Shown here: positions 16,826 to 25,294 of the stretch, in pieces | Numbering within the stretch: position 1 is the first letter of the stretch | Layout of the letters: every line of letters begins with the position of its first letter | Assembly: GCA_038521825.1 (NCBI GenBank) | Contig: JBCBKL010000015.1 | Location: forward strand, 1-64,000 | Direction of reading: 5' to 3' | Source: JBCBKL01 sp038521825 | GTDB lineage: Bacteria; Pseudomonadota; Alphaproteobacteria; Rhodobacterales; Rhodobacteraceae | Length of the DNA: 64,000 bases | Notes under the pieces: model-generated | Databases searched by the model: none | Told to the model about the DNA's origin: nothing | What the model saw: the letters and a program-made list of their open reading frames with translations, nothing else | Translations under genes and position numbers: made by a program

Positions 16826-17632
16826 ATGCAGGATCTCGGTTGGGACGACATGCGCATCCTTCACGCGGTGGCGCGGGCTGGCAGCTTTGCAAAGGCCGCC
16901 GAGGTGACCGGCCAGCACGAGACGACCATCGCACGGCGGATCCGGCGGCTTGAGCGGGCTTCTGGCCATGTGCTCTGGAGCGGACCCGGGGGTGGATTAA
17001 CGGAGGAAGGGCGCGCGATTCTGGCTCATATCGAGGCGATGCAGGCCGAAGCGACCAGCGCGTCGCGGGTCTTGTCGGGAGAAAGCGCACCGGCCGGGGC
17101 CGTGCGGATCACGGCGGTGCCGTGGCTTGTGGATGCTGCCCTTTTGCCCGGCGTCGGGTCCTGGCGGGCCTCTGCGCCCAATGTGCGGATAACGGTGATT
17201 GCCGATCAGGCCAATCTCAGCCTGCGACACGGCGAGGCGGATATCGCGCTGCGCCTGGGCCGCCCGGAAGCCGAGGGCGAGGTCATCGCCCGCAAGCTGT
17301 GCGATGTGCCGTTCGTCGTTGCGGGGCAGGGTGACTGGGTCGGGTATGTCCCCGATATGGCGCATCTGCCGCAGGCTCAGTGGACCGAAGAGGGTGACGC
17401 GGCCCTCGCACTGCGCGTCTCTGATATCAATTCCGCCCATACCGCCGTTCGCCTGGGGTTGGGCCGGGCCTGGTTGCCCTTGTGCCTCGCAAGCGACTTG
17501 CCTGTCGGACCTGACGCGCCCCGCAGCCGCCCTTTGTGGTGCGCTCTGCATCCCCGTGGCCGTCATGCCCCCGCCGTGCGGGCTGTGGTCGACGATCTCT
17601 TGCCTCTTGTGATCCGACAATTGCAGGATTAG
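16826..17632 (+). CDS. LysR-family transcriptional regulator
   Basis: 268-residue regulator with N-terminal winged helix (WDDMRILHAVARAGSFAKAAEVTGQHETTIARRIRRLE, about residues 6-39) and a short effector-binding domain. The recognition helix has HETTIARR in place of the commoner SQPTVSRQ. Divergent from the YciI-like gene, so that gene is the likely target. The following histidine phosphatase gene starts 3 bases after its stop, so the two are probably co-transcribed. Confidence 0.8.
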   Translation: MQDLGWDDMRILHAVARAGSFAKAAEVTGQHETTIARRIRRLERASGHVLWSGPGGGLTEEGRAILAHIEAMQAEATSASRVLSGESAPAGAVRITAVPWLVDAALLPGVGSWRASAPNVRITVIADQANLSLRHGEADIALRLGRPEAEGEVIARKLCDVPFVVAGQGDWVGYVPDMAHLPQAQWTEEGDAALALRVSDINSAHTAVRLGLGRAWLPLCLASDLPVGPDAPRSRPLWCALHPRGRHAPAVRAVVDDLLPLVIRQLQD

Positions 17633-17635
17633 CGG

Positions 17636-18214
17636 ATGAGGATGACTTACCCCGATCTTCTGATCCTGCGTCATGGAGAGACCGAGTGGAACCGCGCCGG
17701 CCGGATGCAGGGGGCCCTTGACAGTCCGCTGACGCCGCTTGGCGCGGACCAGGCGCGCCGCCAACGCGATATTCTTGCGGATTTCGGCGTTGACGGGTGG
17801 GATTGGCATTGCAGCCCGCAGGGACGGGCCCATCACACCGCCCGGATTGCGGGCGAAGGTCTTGCCGATGCGCTGGTGACTGACGAGCGGCTGGCCGAGA
17901 TCGGCATGGGCGACTGGACGGGCAAATCGCGGGCCGACATCATGGCAGCGGTGCCGCATCTTTTTGAGCTGGACGAGCACCTGATCTGGTATGACCACGC
18001 ACCGGGTGGCGAGGGCATCGAAGCCCTTGCCGGTCGGACAGCCGCGTTTCTGGCCGATCTGACCGGCCCATCTGTCATCGTGACCCACGGCATCACCAGC
18101 CGGGTTTTGCGGTGTCACGCTCTGGGTCTTGATCCCATGGCGTTCGGGACTCTCGATGGCGGACAAGGTGTTGTTTATCACCTTGCCGAGGGTCAGCAGA
18201 CAAAACTCTCATAA
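17636..18214 (+). CDS. histidine phosphatase family protein
   Basis: 192-residue member of the phosphoglycerate-mutase-like branch: LILRHGETEWNRAGRMQG at about residues 8-25 carries the RHG(E) motif with the phosphorylated His, CSPQGRAHHTA near 60 gives the second Arg, and VIVTHGITSRVLRC near 148 supplies the second catalytic His. The GDWTG word is shared with phosphatases such as CobC. Cytoplasmic and of unknown substrate. It follows the LysR gene by 3 bases and is followed by tRNA-Val. Confidence 0.8.
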   Translation: MRMTYPDLLILRHGETEWNRAGRMQGALDSPLTPLGADQARRQRDILADFGVDGWDWHCSPQGRAHHTARIAGEGLADALVTDERLAEIGMGDWTGKSRADIMAAVPHLFELDEHLIWYDHAPGGEGIEALAGRTAAFLADLTGPSVIVTHGITSRVLRCHALGLDPMAFGTLDGGQGVVYHLAEGQQTKLS

Positions 18215-18257
18215 GGTCTTGAAGCTGCCGATCACCTTGGGCTAAAGACGCGCGAAG

Positions 18258-18333
<76 letters not shown>

Positions 18334-18369
18334 TCCCGCCTGTTACCCAAAACCAGAGCGCGCCCTGCG

Positions 18370-18399
18370 TTGACACGCCGCTTTCGCCTTTCCTTTATC
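18370..18399 (+). promoter_or_regulatory. possible sigma-70 promoter of the luxR-type gene
   Basis: TTGACA at 18370-18375 and TTTATC at 18394-18399, separated by 18 bases, about 35 bases upstream of the luxR-type start. The -35 is perfect but the -10 is weak. Confidence 0.35.
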
Positions 18400-18433
18400 C
18401 TGTTATCCTTGGCTGAATTCGACGGAGCGGGCA

Positions 18434-19141
18434 ATGAAGGACATTCTTGATATGTTTCAGGAAGAAACCAGCGTTGCGGGCCTCTGGCAGTTGGTTCGCG
18501 AATATTACCACCGCAACGGCATCGACAAGATCAGCTATCATCACCTCGAACGCGACGAGTCCGGGCGGTCGAACATCGCTGTCACGGCAGATGGGTTCCC
18601 GGAGGATTGGGTTTGTCATTACATCGAGTGCAAGCTGTATCTGGTGGACCCGATCACAGAGCTTGCGCAAAGCACGATCCGCCCGTTTCTGTGGTCGGAT
18701 ATCGAAAAGCTGGCCAAACTCAGCCCAGATCAGCTCGGTTATCTCAGGGACATGGCCGATGCAAAACTTGGCGACGGGCTGGCCTTTCAGGTTTATGGGC
18801 CCGGCTTTCGGAACGGCTATATCGGGCTCGGTTTCGCTGAAAGCAACATGCATCCCTCGACCAAGAAGATCCACGAATTCCAGGTCGTGGCGCAGGCTGC
18901 CCACGTACGGTACTGCGAACTTGTCCCTCTTGGGCCGAAGCCAAGCGAACTAAGCCCGCGAGAGCGGGAAATCCTGCAGTGGATCGCCCGTGGAAAGTCA
19001 AACTCGGCGATTGCGAGTATCCTTTCGGTGTCGCCCCACACAATCGACACGATGGTCCGCCGTATCTTTGACAAGCTGAAGGTCAGCGACCGGACCACCG
19101 CCGCGATACAGGGTGTCGGTTCGGGGTTGGTGCTCCCCTAA
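18434..19141 (+). CDS. LuxR-type quorum-sensing regulator without partner synthase
   Basis: 235-residue protein with an N-terminal autoinducer-binding domain and a C-terminal LuxR-type HTH. The first domain shows W and D-P of the ligand pocket in FPEDWVCHYIECKLYLVDPI (about residues 57-76) and a later PFLW. The HTH begins LSPREREILQWIARGKSNSAIASILSVSPHTIDTMVRRIFDKL (about 180-222), with the glutamate and glycine pattern of the GerE fold. No luxI-type gene is in the window, so it is a solo receptor, possibly listening to acyl-homoserine lactones from elsewhere in the genome or the community. The gene lies just after tRNA-Val. Confidence 0.85.
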   Translation: MKDILDMFQEETSVAGLWQLVREYYHRNGIDKISYHHLERDESGRSNIAVTADGFPEDWVCHYIECKLYLVDPITELAQSTIRPFLWSDIEKLAKLSPDQLGYLRDMADAKLGDGLAFQVYGPGFRNGYIGLGFAESNMHPSTKKIHEFQVVAQAAHVRYCELVPLGPKPSELSPREREILQWIARGKSNSAIASILSVSPHTIDTMVRRIFDKLKVSDRTTAAIQGVGSGLVLP

Positions 19142-19266
19142 CAGGCCGGAATCGAATTGTTTTCCCTGGTGCGCCTCGGTTTGTCCCCCAGTTCCGTGAC
19201 ATGACTCTTGCTTGACCAGCGCGTAAAGCATCTGGAAACTTCTGTTACATCGGATTGGAAAGCGAC

Positions 19267-19515
19267 ATGAACCAAAATGTTCATCTTCTTCCGCGCGAAG
19301 ATCACGCCGATGTCCGTGCCGTACTGGATCGGTTGGACGACTTGCAACCGGATGAACGCACCGGCGAGGCGCTGCGCGTTGCCGCCCGTTTTCTGGAATA
19401 TGCGGCCTACGAGATGGCCCAATCGGATGAGGCCCGCCACGTCGCCCGCCTGATCCTTTTGGCCGCCGAGATGGAGCGGACATCGGATGAGCTGAAGACC
19501 CGCCCTACCGTTTAA
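19267..19515 (+). CDS. small hypothetical protein
   Basis: 82-residue acidic protein with mostly helical character. The start ATG 19267 follows GGAAAG. It contains the words DVRAVLDRLDDLQPDERTG and RFLEYAAYEMAQSDEARHVARLI, with several Glu and Arg on the same face. No membrane segment, signal or recognisable domain. Lies between the luxR-type gene (125 bp away) and the pirin gene on the same strand. Confidence 0.6.
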   Translation: MNQNVHLLPREDHADVRAVLDRLDDLQPDERTGEALRVAARFLEYAAYEMAQSDEARHVARLILLAAEMERTSDELKTRPTV

Positions 19516-19599
19516 CGACGCACGCGCCCTGTGGGCGAATGGTGGTTTTCATGATGGCGCGGGCCCCTAGGTATCTTGTCATAGAGACAGGAGAGCGCC

Positions 19600-20538
19600 A
19601 TGAGCTGGAACCCCGCCCTTGATCCGCATTGCCCCACGGGTGATGACGTCGACGCCATCGAAACCCTGATCATCCCGCGTGCCCGCGATCTCGGCGGGTT
19701 CGAGGTCCGCCGCGCCTTGCCCGCGCCGCGCCGCCAGATGGTGGGTCCATTCATCTTTTTTGATCAGATGGGTCCGGCGGAATTTGTGACAGGGCAGGGC
19801 ATCGACGTCCGCCCGCATCCCCATATCGGTCTGGCCACCGTCACCTATCTTTATCGGGGCACAATCCATCACCGCGACAGCCTTGGCACCGATCAATGGA
19901 TCGAACCGGGCGCTGTCAACTGGATGGTTGCGGGTCACGGCATCACCCATTCGGAACGGACCGATGGCACGGTTCGTGACAATCCTCACAGCCTCTTTGG
20001 TATCCAGACATGGGTCGCCCTGCCGGAAGAGGCAGAGGATGCCGCCGCCGACTTTCAACACGCGGCCAAGGCCGATCTGCCCTTTCTGGAAGGGGACGGC
20101 AAGGAAGTCCGGCTGATCCTTGGCACTGCCTGGGGCGAAACGGCGCCGGTCAGTACCTTTTCCGACATTTTCTATGCCGACGCGGTTCTTGAAGCCGGTG
20201 CCGCCATCCCGTTGCCGGATGATCATGAAGACCGGGGCGTTTACGTAACAGAAGGCTGTGTTGAAATCGGTGGCGATGTTTTCGAATCCGGTCAGATGAT
20301 GGTTTTTCGGCCGGGCGATAAATTATCAATGAAAGCAGGCCCTTCAGGTGCGCGGCTGATGTTATTGGGCGGGGCGACGCTGAGCGGGCCGCGCCATATC
20401 TGGTGGAATTTCGTGGCCTCCAGCAAGGAACGGATCGAGGCCGCTAAAGAGGCGTGGCGTGCCGGCGACTGGCAGCATGGCCGCTTTCAATTGCCGCCTG
20501 GTGACGATCAGGAATTCATCCCTCTGCCTCAGAAGTAG
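19600..20538 (+). CDS. pirin family protein
   Basis: 312-residue bicupin. The N-terminal cupin shows the metal-binding HPHIGLATVTYLYRG near residue 74-88 with two His, and the later GHGITHSER and IQTWVALP are the pirin hallmarks. Pirins bind iron and in bacteria have been tied to quercetinase-like activity and to metabolic regulation; the role here is unknown. ATG follows AGGAGA. Next is the alternative oxidase gene, 125 bp downstream. Confidence 0.9.
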   Translation: MSWNPALDPHCPTGDDVDAIETLIIPRARDLGGFEVRRALPAPRRQMVGPFIFFDQMGPAEFVTGQGIDVRPHPHIGLATVTYLYRGTIHHRDSLGTDQWIEPGAVNWMVAGHGITHSERTDGTVRDNPHSLFGIQTWVALPEEAEDAAADFQHAAKADLPFLEGDGKEVRLILGTAWGETAPVSTFSDIFYADAVLEAGAAIPLPDDHEDRGVYVTEGCVEIGGDVFESGQMMVFRPGDKLSMKAGPSGARLMLLGGATLSGPRHIWWNFVASSKERIEAAKEAWRAGDWQHGRFQLPPGDDQEFIPLPQK

Positions 20539-20663
20539 GAGGTGCGGCTTTCGGGTTGCTTCTGCGCGGTTTGACCTATCAAAAAATCGCACGCGCAAAC
20601 TGTCGCAGCGCCATCCCTCTGCGCTGCCGCAGACATATCTTATAGGCAGAAAGGAGACCTTCG

Positions 20664-21311
20664 ATGTCGAAACACGAGAGCTTTCCCGCTGCCAAGGTTG
20701 CCGTCGCTGAAGGCGATGTCCTGCACCGCAAGCCCGAGGGGTTCGGCGACCGGGTGGCGTTGAAATTCGTGAAGTTCCTGCGCGTATTTGCCGACGCCTT
20801 CTTTGCCAAGCGGTACGGCCACCGGGCTGTCGTGCTGGAGACGGTGGCCGCTGTGCCGGGGATGGTCGGCGGCATGCTGCAGCATCTCAAGGCTCTGCGC
20901 CATATCCGCGACGACCAGGGTTGGATCCGCGAATTGCTGGAAGAGGCTGACAACGAGCGGATGCACCTGATGACCTTTATCAAGATCGCGGAGCCCTCGG
21001 TGTTTGAGCGGGCGCTGATCATGATCGGGCAGGCCGTGTTCTTCAATTTCTACTTCTTCCTCTATCTCTTTGCCCCGAAGATAGCGCATCGCGTCGTGGG
21101 GTATCTCGAGGAAGAGGCAGTGTTCAGCTACACCCAGTATCTTGAACAGGTCGAAAGCGGTGCTGTTGAAAATGTGTCCGCCCCCGAGATCGCGATCCGG
21201 TACTGGAACTTGCCTGCTGATGCGCGCCTGTCGGATGTGATTGTGGTCGTTCGGGCCGACGAAGCGGGACACCGCGACAAGAACCACGCGTTTGCCGACG
21301 CGCTAGCCTGA
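20664..21311 (+). CDS. alternative oxidase (ubiquinol, cyanide-insensitive)
   Basis: 215-residue membrane-bound di-iron ubiquinol oxidase, reducing oxygen to water without pumping protons. All iron ligands are visible: E59 in LET, E98 and H101 in NERMH, E150 in LEEEA, and E200 with H203 in RADEAGH. It lacks the N-terminal extension of plant mitochondrial forms, as other bacterial enzymes do. ATG follows AAGGAGA. Two hydrophobic stretches sit around residues 55-75 and 118-140. In the cell it would act beside the aa3 oxidase (ctaD is at 43.9 kb) as a bypass at high reduction, sulfide or cyanide. Confidence 0.93.
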   Translation: MSKHESFPAAKVAVAEGDVLHRKPEGFGDRVALKFVKFLRVFADAFFAKRYGHRAVVLETVAAVPGMVGGMLQHLKALRHIRDDQGWIRELLEEADNERMHLMTFIKIAEPSVFERALIMIGQAVFFNFYFFLYLFAPKIAHRVVGYLEEEAVFSYTQYLEQVESGAVENVSAPEIAIRYWNLPADARLSDVIVVVRADEAGHRDKNHAFADALA

Positions 21312-21459
21312 GAGGCCTTTATGGTCCGGCGCCGGATCCGTCCGGGGCCGGTGTTCAGCGCCACACGCTTGCCCCGATGATGGGCGAAGAAACGCCGAGC
21401 GTCGATAATAGCCGACACAGAATCATGATAGCTTTTCAAAATTATTCGGAGAGCTATTC

Positions 21460-23094
21460 ATGTCATACAATTTCGATCTCGGCTCATACAGCCGACCCGC
21501 GAGTAGCGTAACAGCCGCACAGACATGTTTCGATAGAGGCCTCGTCTGGCTTTTTGCCTACAATCACGAAGAAGCGATCATCTGCTTTGAAAAAGCGATT
21601 GAGGCCGATCCGGCCTGTGCTCTTGCCCATTGGGGCATCGCCTATGCGATCGGTCCCAATTACAACAAGCCTTGGGAGATCTTTACGCCGGATGAAAAGC
21701 GCCCCGCGCTGGACCTGGCTCATGCGGCACTCAAGGCTGGCCTCGCCATTGACACGGCAACCCCAACCGAGCGCGCGTTGATTGAAGCGCTCGCCTCGCG
21801 CTATCCGACCGATCCGGAGATTGAGGACTATCAGCCCTTTAACGACGGGTTTGCCGCGGCGATGAAGCCGGTTTACGAGGCCAACCCGGACGATCTCGAC
21901 ATTGCGTTCATCTATGCCGAAGCGATGATGAACCGGACGCCATGGCAGCTATGGGATTTCCACAAAGGCGTGCCCAACCCGGACGCATCCACACCCGAGG
22001 CGATGGCGGTTCTTGAACGTGCGTTCGACCAGACGCCGGGCGCGTGGGATCATCCCGGTCTGCTGCACATGTACATTCACCTGATGGAGATGTCGCCGCA
22101 TCCCGAACGAGCGCTCCGTCACGGCGATCGGCTGAAAGACCTTGTGCCCGATGCGGGCCATCTGGTCCATATGGGCACCCATATCGACGTTCTGTGTGGC
22201 GAGTATCAGAACGTGCTATACCGCAATCTCGCTGCCGTCGTTGTGGACGACAAGTACAAGAACTACGCGGGCCCCGCCAATTTCTATGCCCTCTACCGCA
22301 TCCACAATCTGCATTTCGCTTTTTACGGAGCCATGTTCCTGGGTCAGAAGGCTGCGGCTGTGGACGCGGTTGTGCGTCTGCGCGAGGAGGTTCCGGACGA
22401 GGTGGTTCGGTCCTATCCCGATGTTTTCGAGACCTTCGTGGCAGCGGCCCCGCACGTCTATGTCCGCTTTGGGATGTGGGCCGAGATCCTCGATCTTCCA
22501 CAGCCCGACGATAAGGAGCTTTATGTCACTACAAACGCGCTGATCTATTACGCAAAGGCGGTGGCGCTGGCCAATCTCGGGCGGCATGCCGAAGCGGAAA
22601 CCGCCATGGCCGAATTTACGGCTGCGTATGAAAAGGTGCCGGACAGCCGGATGCTTTTCAACAACAAGGCGCGCGACGTTCTGGCGGTTGCCGAAGAGAT
22701 GATGAAGGGCGAGATCGCCTTCAAGGCTGGGCACCATGCCCAGGGTCTCGAACATCTGCGCAAGGCTGTCGCGCTGGATGATGGCCTGATGTACGAGGAA
22801 CCGTGGTCATGGCCGCAGCCCACCCGCCACGCCCTTGGCGCGTTGCTGATGGAAGCGGGCGAATACGAAGAGGCCGAGACGGTCTATCGGGCGGATCTTG
22901 GTCTTGACCGACAGCTGCCGCGGCCCAGCCAACACCCCCGAAATGTCTGGGCGCTGCATGGCCTGCACGAATGCCTGCAAAGGCGGGGCGAAACGGTAGA
23001 ACTCCCTCACGTCAAACTGCTGCTGGATCAGGCGGAGGCAAGGGCCGACATCCCCATCCGGGCAAGCTGCCTCTGCCGGGCGGAGGCGGCATAA
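21460..23094 (+). CDS. tetratricopeptide-repeat protein
   Basis: 544-residue soluble protein with no signal sequence. Tetratricopeptide units are seen at the start (FDRGLVWLFAYNHEEAIICFEKAIEADPACALAHWGIAYAIG) and at the end (ALGALLMEAGEYEEAETVYRADL). The middle carries HMYIHLMEMSPHPERALRHGD and LVHMGTHID blocks with several His, and the C-terminus has CLC. The H-rich motifs and length match a family of TPR proteins without assigned function. A start ATG at 21460 is suitable. Lies alone on its strand between the alternative oxidase gene and a convergent LRR gene. Confidence 0.65.
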   Translation: MSYNFDLGSYSRPASSVTAAQTCFDRGLVWLFAYNHEEAIICFEKAIEADPACALAHWGIAYAIGPNYNKPWEIFTPDEKRPALDLAHAALKAGLAIDTATPTERALIEALASRYPTDPEIEDYQPFNDGFAAAMKPVYEANPDDLDIAFIYAEAMMNRTPWQLWDFHKGVPNPDASTPEAMAVLERAFDQTPGAWDHPGLLHMYIHLMEMSPHPERALRHGDRLKDLVPDAGHLVHMGTHIDVLCGEYQNVLYRNLAAVVVDDKYKNYAGPANFYALYRIHNLHFAFYGAMFLGQKAAAVDAVVRLREEVPDEVVRSYPDVFETFVAAAPHVYVRFGMWAEILDLPQPDDKELYVTTNALIYYAKAVALANLGRHAEAETAMAEFTAAYEKVPDSRMLFNNKARDVLAVAEEMMKGEIAFKAGHHAQGLEHLRKAVALDDGLMYEEPWSWPQPTRHALGALLMEAGEYEEAETVYRADLGLDRQLPRPSQHPRNVWALHGLHECLQRRGETVELPHVKLLLDQAEARADIPIRASCLCRAEAA

Positions 23095-23159
23095 AGGGTC
23101 GACCGGCGACCTGATGCTGCCAAGCCGCGCCGAGATCGCGACATAGGAGCGATACAGGT

Positions 23160-24293
23160 CTATTCGCTGGGCTGGGTTGGGGTTTTGATTTGGCCAAACA
23201 CCTCGATGGCGGCGGCCTTGCCATAGAGCACCGCGTAGACAGCCGGAACCGACATGGCCAGCGTTACGCCCGGGGCGATTGCGGCGACGGATCCAATCAT
23301 CGCGGCGACGCCCATCCGCATGACGCCGCCATATGTTGGCGAATGGTTTGTGCTGTCGATGTATTTTGAGGCTTGCTGCAGTTTGTCGATTGCAAGGTCG
23401 AAAGCCTGTTTGAAGCGGCTGACCTCTTCTTCGGTCAGGGTTTGGTCGGTGAAATCCGCGGGTACTGCCTCGTGCAGTCCGACGGCCAGCGCCTTGGCCA
23501 GTTCGAGCGATTGCGTCACCTGGTTGTGGGCGTCCAGGGCATCGGGGTCGTTAGGAATGCGCAGGGTCTGGAGGGCGAGTGCGTCATCGATCTCGGACAC
23601 GACCCGCTGGCACCGGCCTCGGATCAACGGGTGGTCAGTCTCCAGGATGTGCCGGGCATCGCTGAGAGAAAGCCGTCTTAGACCGGTTGGCGTAACTCTT
23701 GCAGCTGGCTTTTGAGCCTTTTGTGCCGAAGACGGCAGCGGATCTGGATAGGGCGGCAGAGACCGGAGGTAGGATAGCGTATCGATTGTTCGCCTTGTAT
23801 CATCCTCGATAAGCGACAATTCAGCCAAGATGGGGTCATTTGCAGTCGCTGGCGTTCCATGAAACCAAATCGCCGGATCGGGATCCAACGACAAGCCGCG
23901 CAGACTGAGGAGCGGACGCATATCCCTGACTTGGGTTTTCCGAATTGACAGCGATGATAGTTTGGGAAGCTGACCCAATTGGAAAATGTCATTGACGTCG
24001 GTTTCGGCCAACGAGAGCCACTCAAGATTTTTGAGCGATCTCACTGTTTCAAGATCGACAACATTGGTGCAGGCAAGATCTAACACACAAATGCTTGTCA
24101 TGCCCTTGATCGCTTCGATTTTGGTGATCAACGTTCCGCGCAGATCAATCTGCTCAAGATGTACCAACCTGGCGATATCGTCCGGTAGCCGGCGGATGCT
24201 TCGAAGATCAGTCAGATCAAGGACCGGTACAAGCGTTTGGGCTATGTTGGCGACCCGCCGCACCGCTTCGTTGTAATCGTCGTTTTCCGTCAC
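23160..24293 (-). CDS. leucine-rich-repeat protein with C-terminal membrane segment
   Basis: 377-residue protein. The N-terminal half holds about five leucine-rich repeats (L.LT...IR.LPDDIARLVHLEQIDLRGTLITKIEAIKGM, and so on) of about 23 residues. A Pro/Ser-rich linker at about residues 180-200 leads to a helical part, then a hydrophobic stretch near 330-365 (VAAMIGSVAAIAPGVTLAMSVPAVYAVLYG) that probably spans the membrane. Start GTG 24293 follows AAGGAG. Function unknown; LRR proteins often bind other proteins. Slightly less GC-rich than its neighbours and beside tRNA-Asp, which fits lateral gain. Confidence 0.7.
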   Translation of the reverse strand: MTENDDYNEAVRRVANIAQTLVPVLDLTDLRSIRRLPDDIARLVHLEQIDLRGTLITKIEAIKGMTSICVLDLACTNVVDLETVRSLKNLEWLSLAETDVNDIFQLGQLPKLSSLSIRKTQVRDMRPLLSLRGLSLDPDPAIWFHGTPATANDPILAELSLIEDDTRRTIDTLSYLRSLPPYPDPLPSSAQKAQKPAARVTPTGLRRLSLSDARHILETDHPLIRGRCQRVVSEIDDALALQTLRIPNDPDALDAHNQVTQSLELAKALAVGLHEAVPADFTDQTLTEEEVSRFKQAFDLAIDKLQQASKYIDSTNHSPTYGGVMRMGVAAMIGSVAAIAPGVTLAMSVPAVYAVLYGKAAAIEVFGQIKTPTQPSE

Positions 24294-24402
24294 AGCGTCT
24301 GCTCCTTCACCCCTTCACCATGCCGCTCCCTTCAAAATCTGCAATCCCCGTCGATTTGCCCATTGACGCCCCCGAACCCATACCGTAGATCACCCGGAAC
24401 GC

Positions 24403-24479
24403 GCGGTTGTAGCTCAGTTGGTTAGAGTACCGGCCTGTCACGCCGGGGGTCGCGGGTTCGAGCCCCGTCAACCGCGCCA
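24403..24479 (+). tRNA. tRNA-Asp (anticodon GTC)
   Basis: Acceptor GCGGTTG pairs with CAACCGC and CCA is encoded. Anticodon stem CCGGC/GCCGG with loop CTGTCAC (anticodon GTC), D arm AGCTCAGTTGGTTAGAGT, T arm GGTTCGAGC. Confidence 0.95.
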
Positions 24480-24486
24480 CTTCCTT

Positions 24487-25230
24487 TCAGCATGAATATC
24501 CGAGCGCTTTTTCAAACGCTGTGTCTGTCTGTGACCGCAGGAATTCGATGTCTCCCGCGTCCACCTCGGCGGGCGTTTTCGGCCGCGTCTCGATGGCTGC
24601 CTTGAACCGTGATCCGAGCCGTCTTTGGACCGGCTTGAACCCCTCTGGCACCGCGATCCCGAGGCCGGAACAGATCTGCTCCAACGTCTTTTCGGGGTCA
24701 TCCTGCACCGTTTCCAGCCGCACCACGACAGATGCGCAGTGGCGCCCGGTGATGCTGAGGTGACTGCGCAGCTTGGCACTGCGTAGTGCGAAAAGGTTGG
24801 GGTAGGGCGCGCCAGTCTCTGGGTCGCGATCCTGTTGCAGTGGCTGGCCGACCGCCTCGGTCGCGATGCCAGAGAAATAGCGGGGCCGGTCGATGATGGT
24901 GGCCCATTCCGCCCGGATGAAGTCGGAGAATTCAAGCGCCTGCATCGCGGGCGGCGTGTGCCAGGGTTTGGCGTGCATCGACAGTGCCCAGTCGGCTGCA
25001 TTTCGGACCACGCAGACCACCGCGAAATCGGCCGGGATCGCCATGGGTGAGAAAAACCCGTGCTTCCAGCCCAGATCTTCGGTCGGTTTCAGTGCGGTAT
25101 TGCGCCCGAGGAGCCGTTTGACGAGGTTCGTGCCGGATGACCGTTCGCCGATGACCTGAAAGCGGGTTGGGGGTTTCTGGCCCGCCGTGATGGCAAGGCC
25201 GGTGGTGGCGAAGTCTGGGGGCAGGTGCAA
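24487..25230 (-). CDS. sulfotransferase-like P-loop protein
   Basis: 247-residue soluble protein with the phosphosulfate-binding-like motif GERSSGTNLVKRLL at about residues 28-41, later VVCVVRNAADWALSMH (about 70-85) and a RLETVQDDPEKTLEQICSGLGI segment, the arrangement seen in bacterial sulfotransferase-like proteins. It may transfer sulfate from PAPS to a sugar or other acceptor. Start appears to be TTG 25230, the only candidate after a nearby in-frame stop, with an AAGAGA upstream. Begins 5 bases after tRNA-Asp on the opposite strand and is divergent from a glycosyltransferase gene, suggesting a shared glycan task. Confidence 0.55.
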   Translation of the reverse strand: MHLPPDFATTGLAITAGQKPPTRFQVIGERSSGTNLVKRLLGRNTALKPTEDLGWKHGFFSPMAIPADFAVVCVVRNAADWALSMHAKPWHTPPAMQALEFSDFIRAEWATIIDRPRYFSGIATEAVGQPLQQDRDPETGAPYPNLFALRSAKLRSHLSITGRHCASVVVRLETVQDDPEKTLEQICSGLGIAVPEGFKPVQRRLGSRFKAAIETRPKTPAEVDAGDIEFLRSQTDTAFEKALGYSC

Positions 25231-25294
25231 ATTAACGATTCTCTTGTCTGGTACCGTGGGTTAGGGTGCGCGGCAAAACAAAAAGGGGCAAGCG

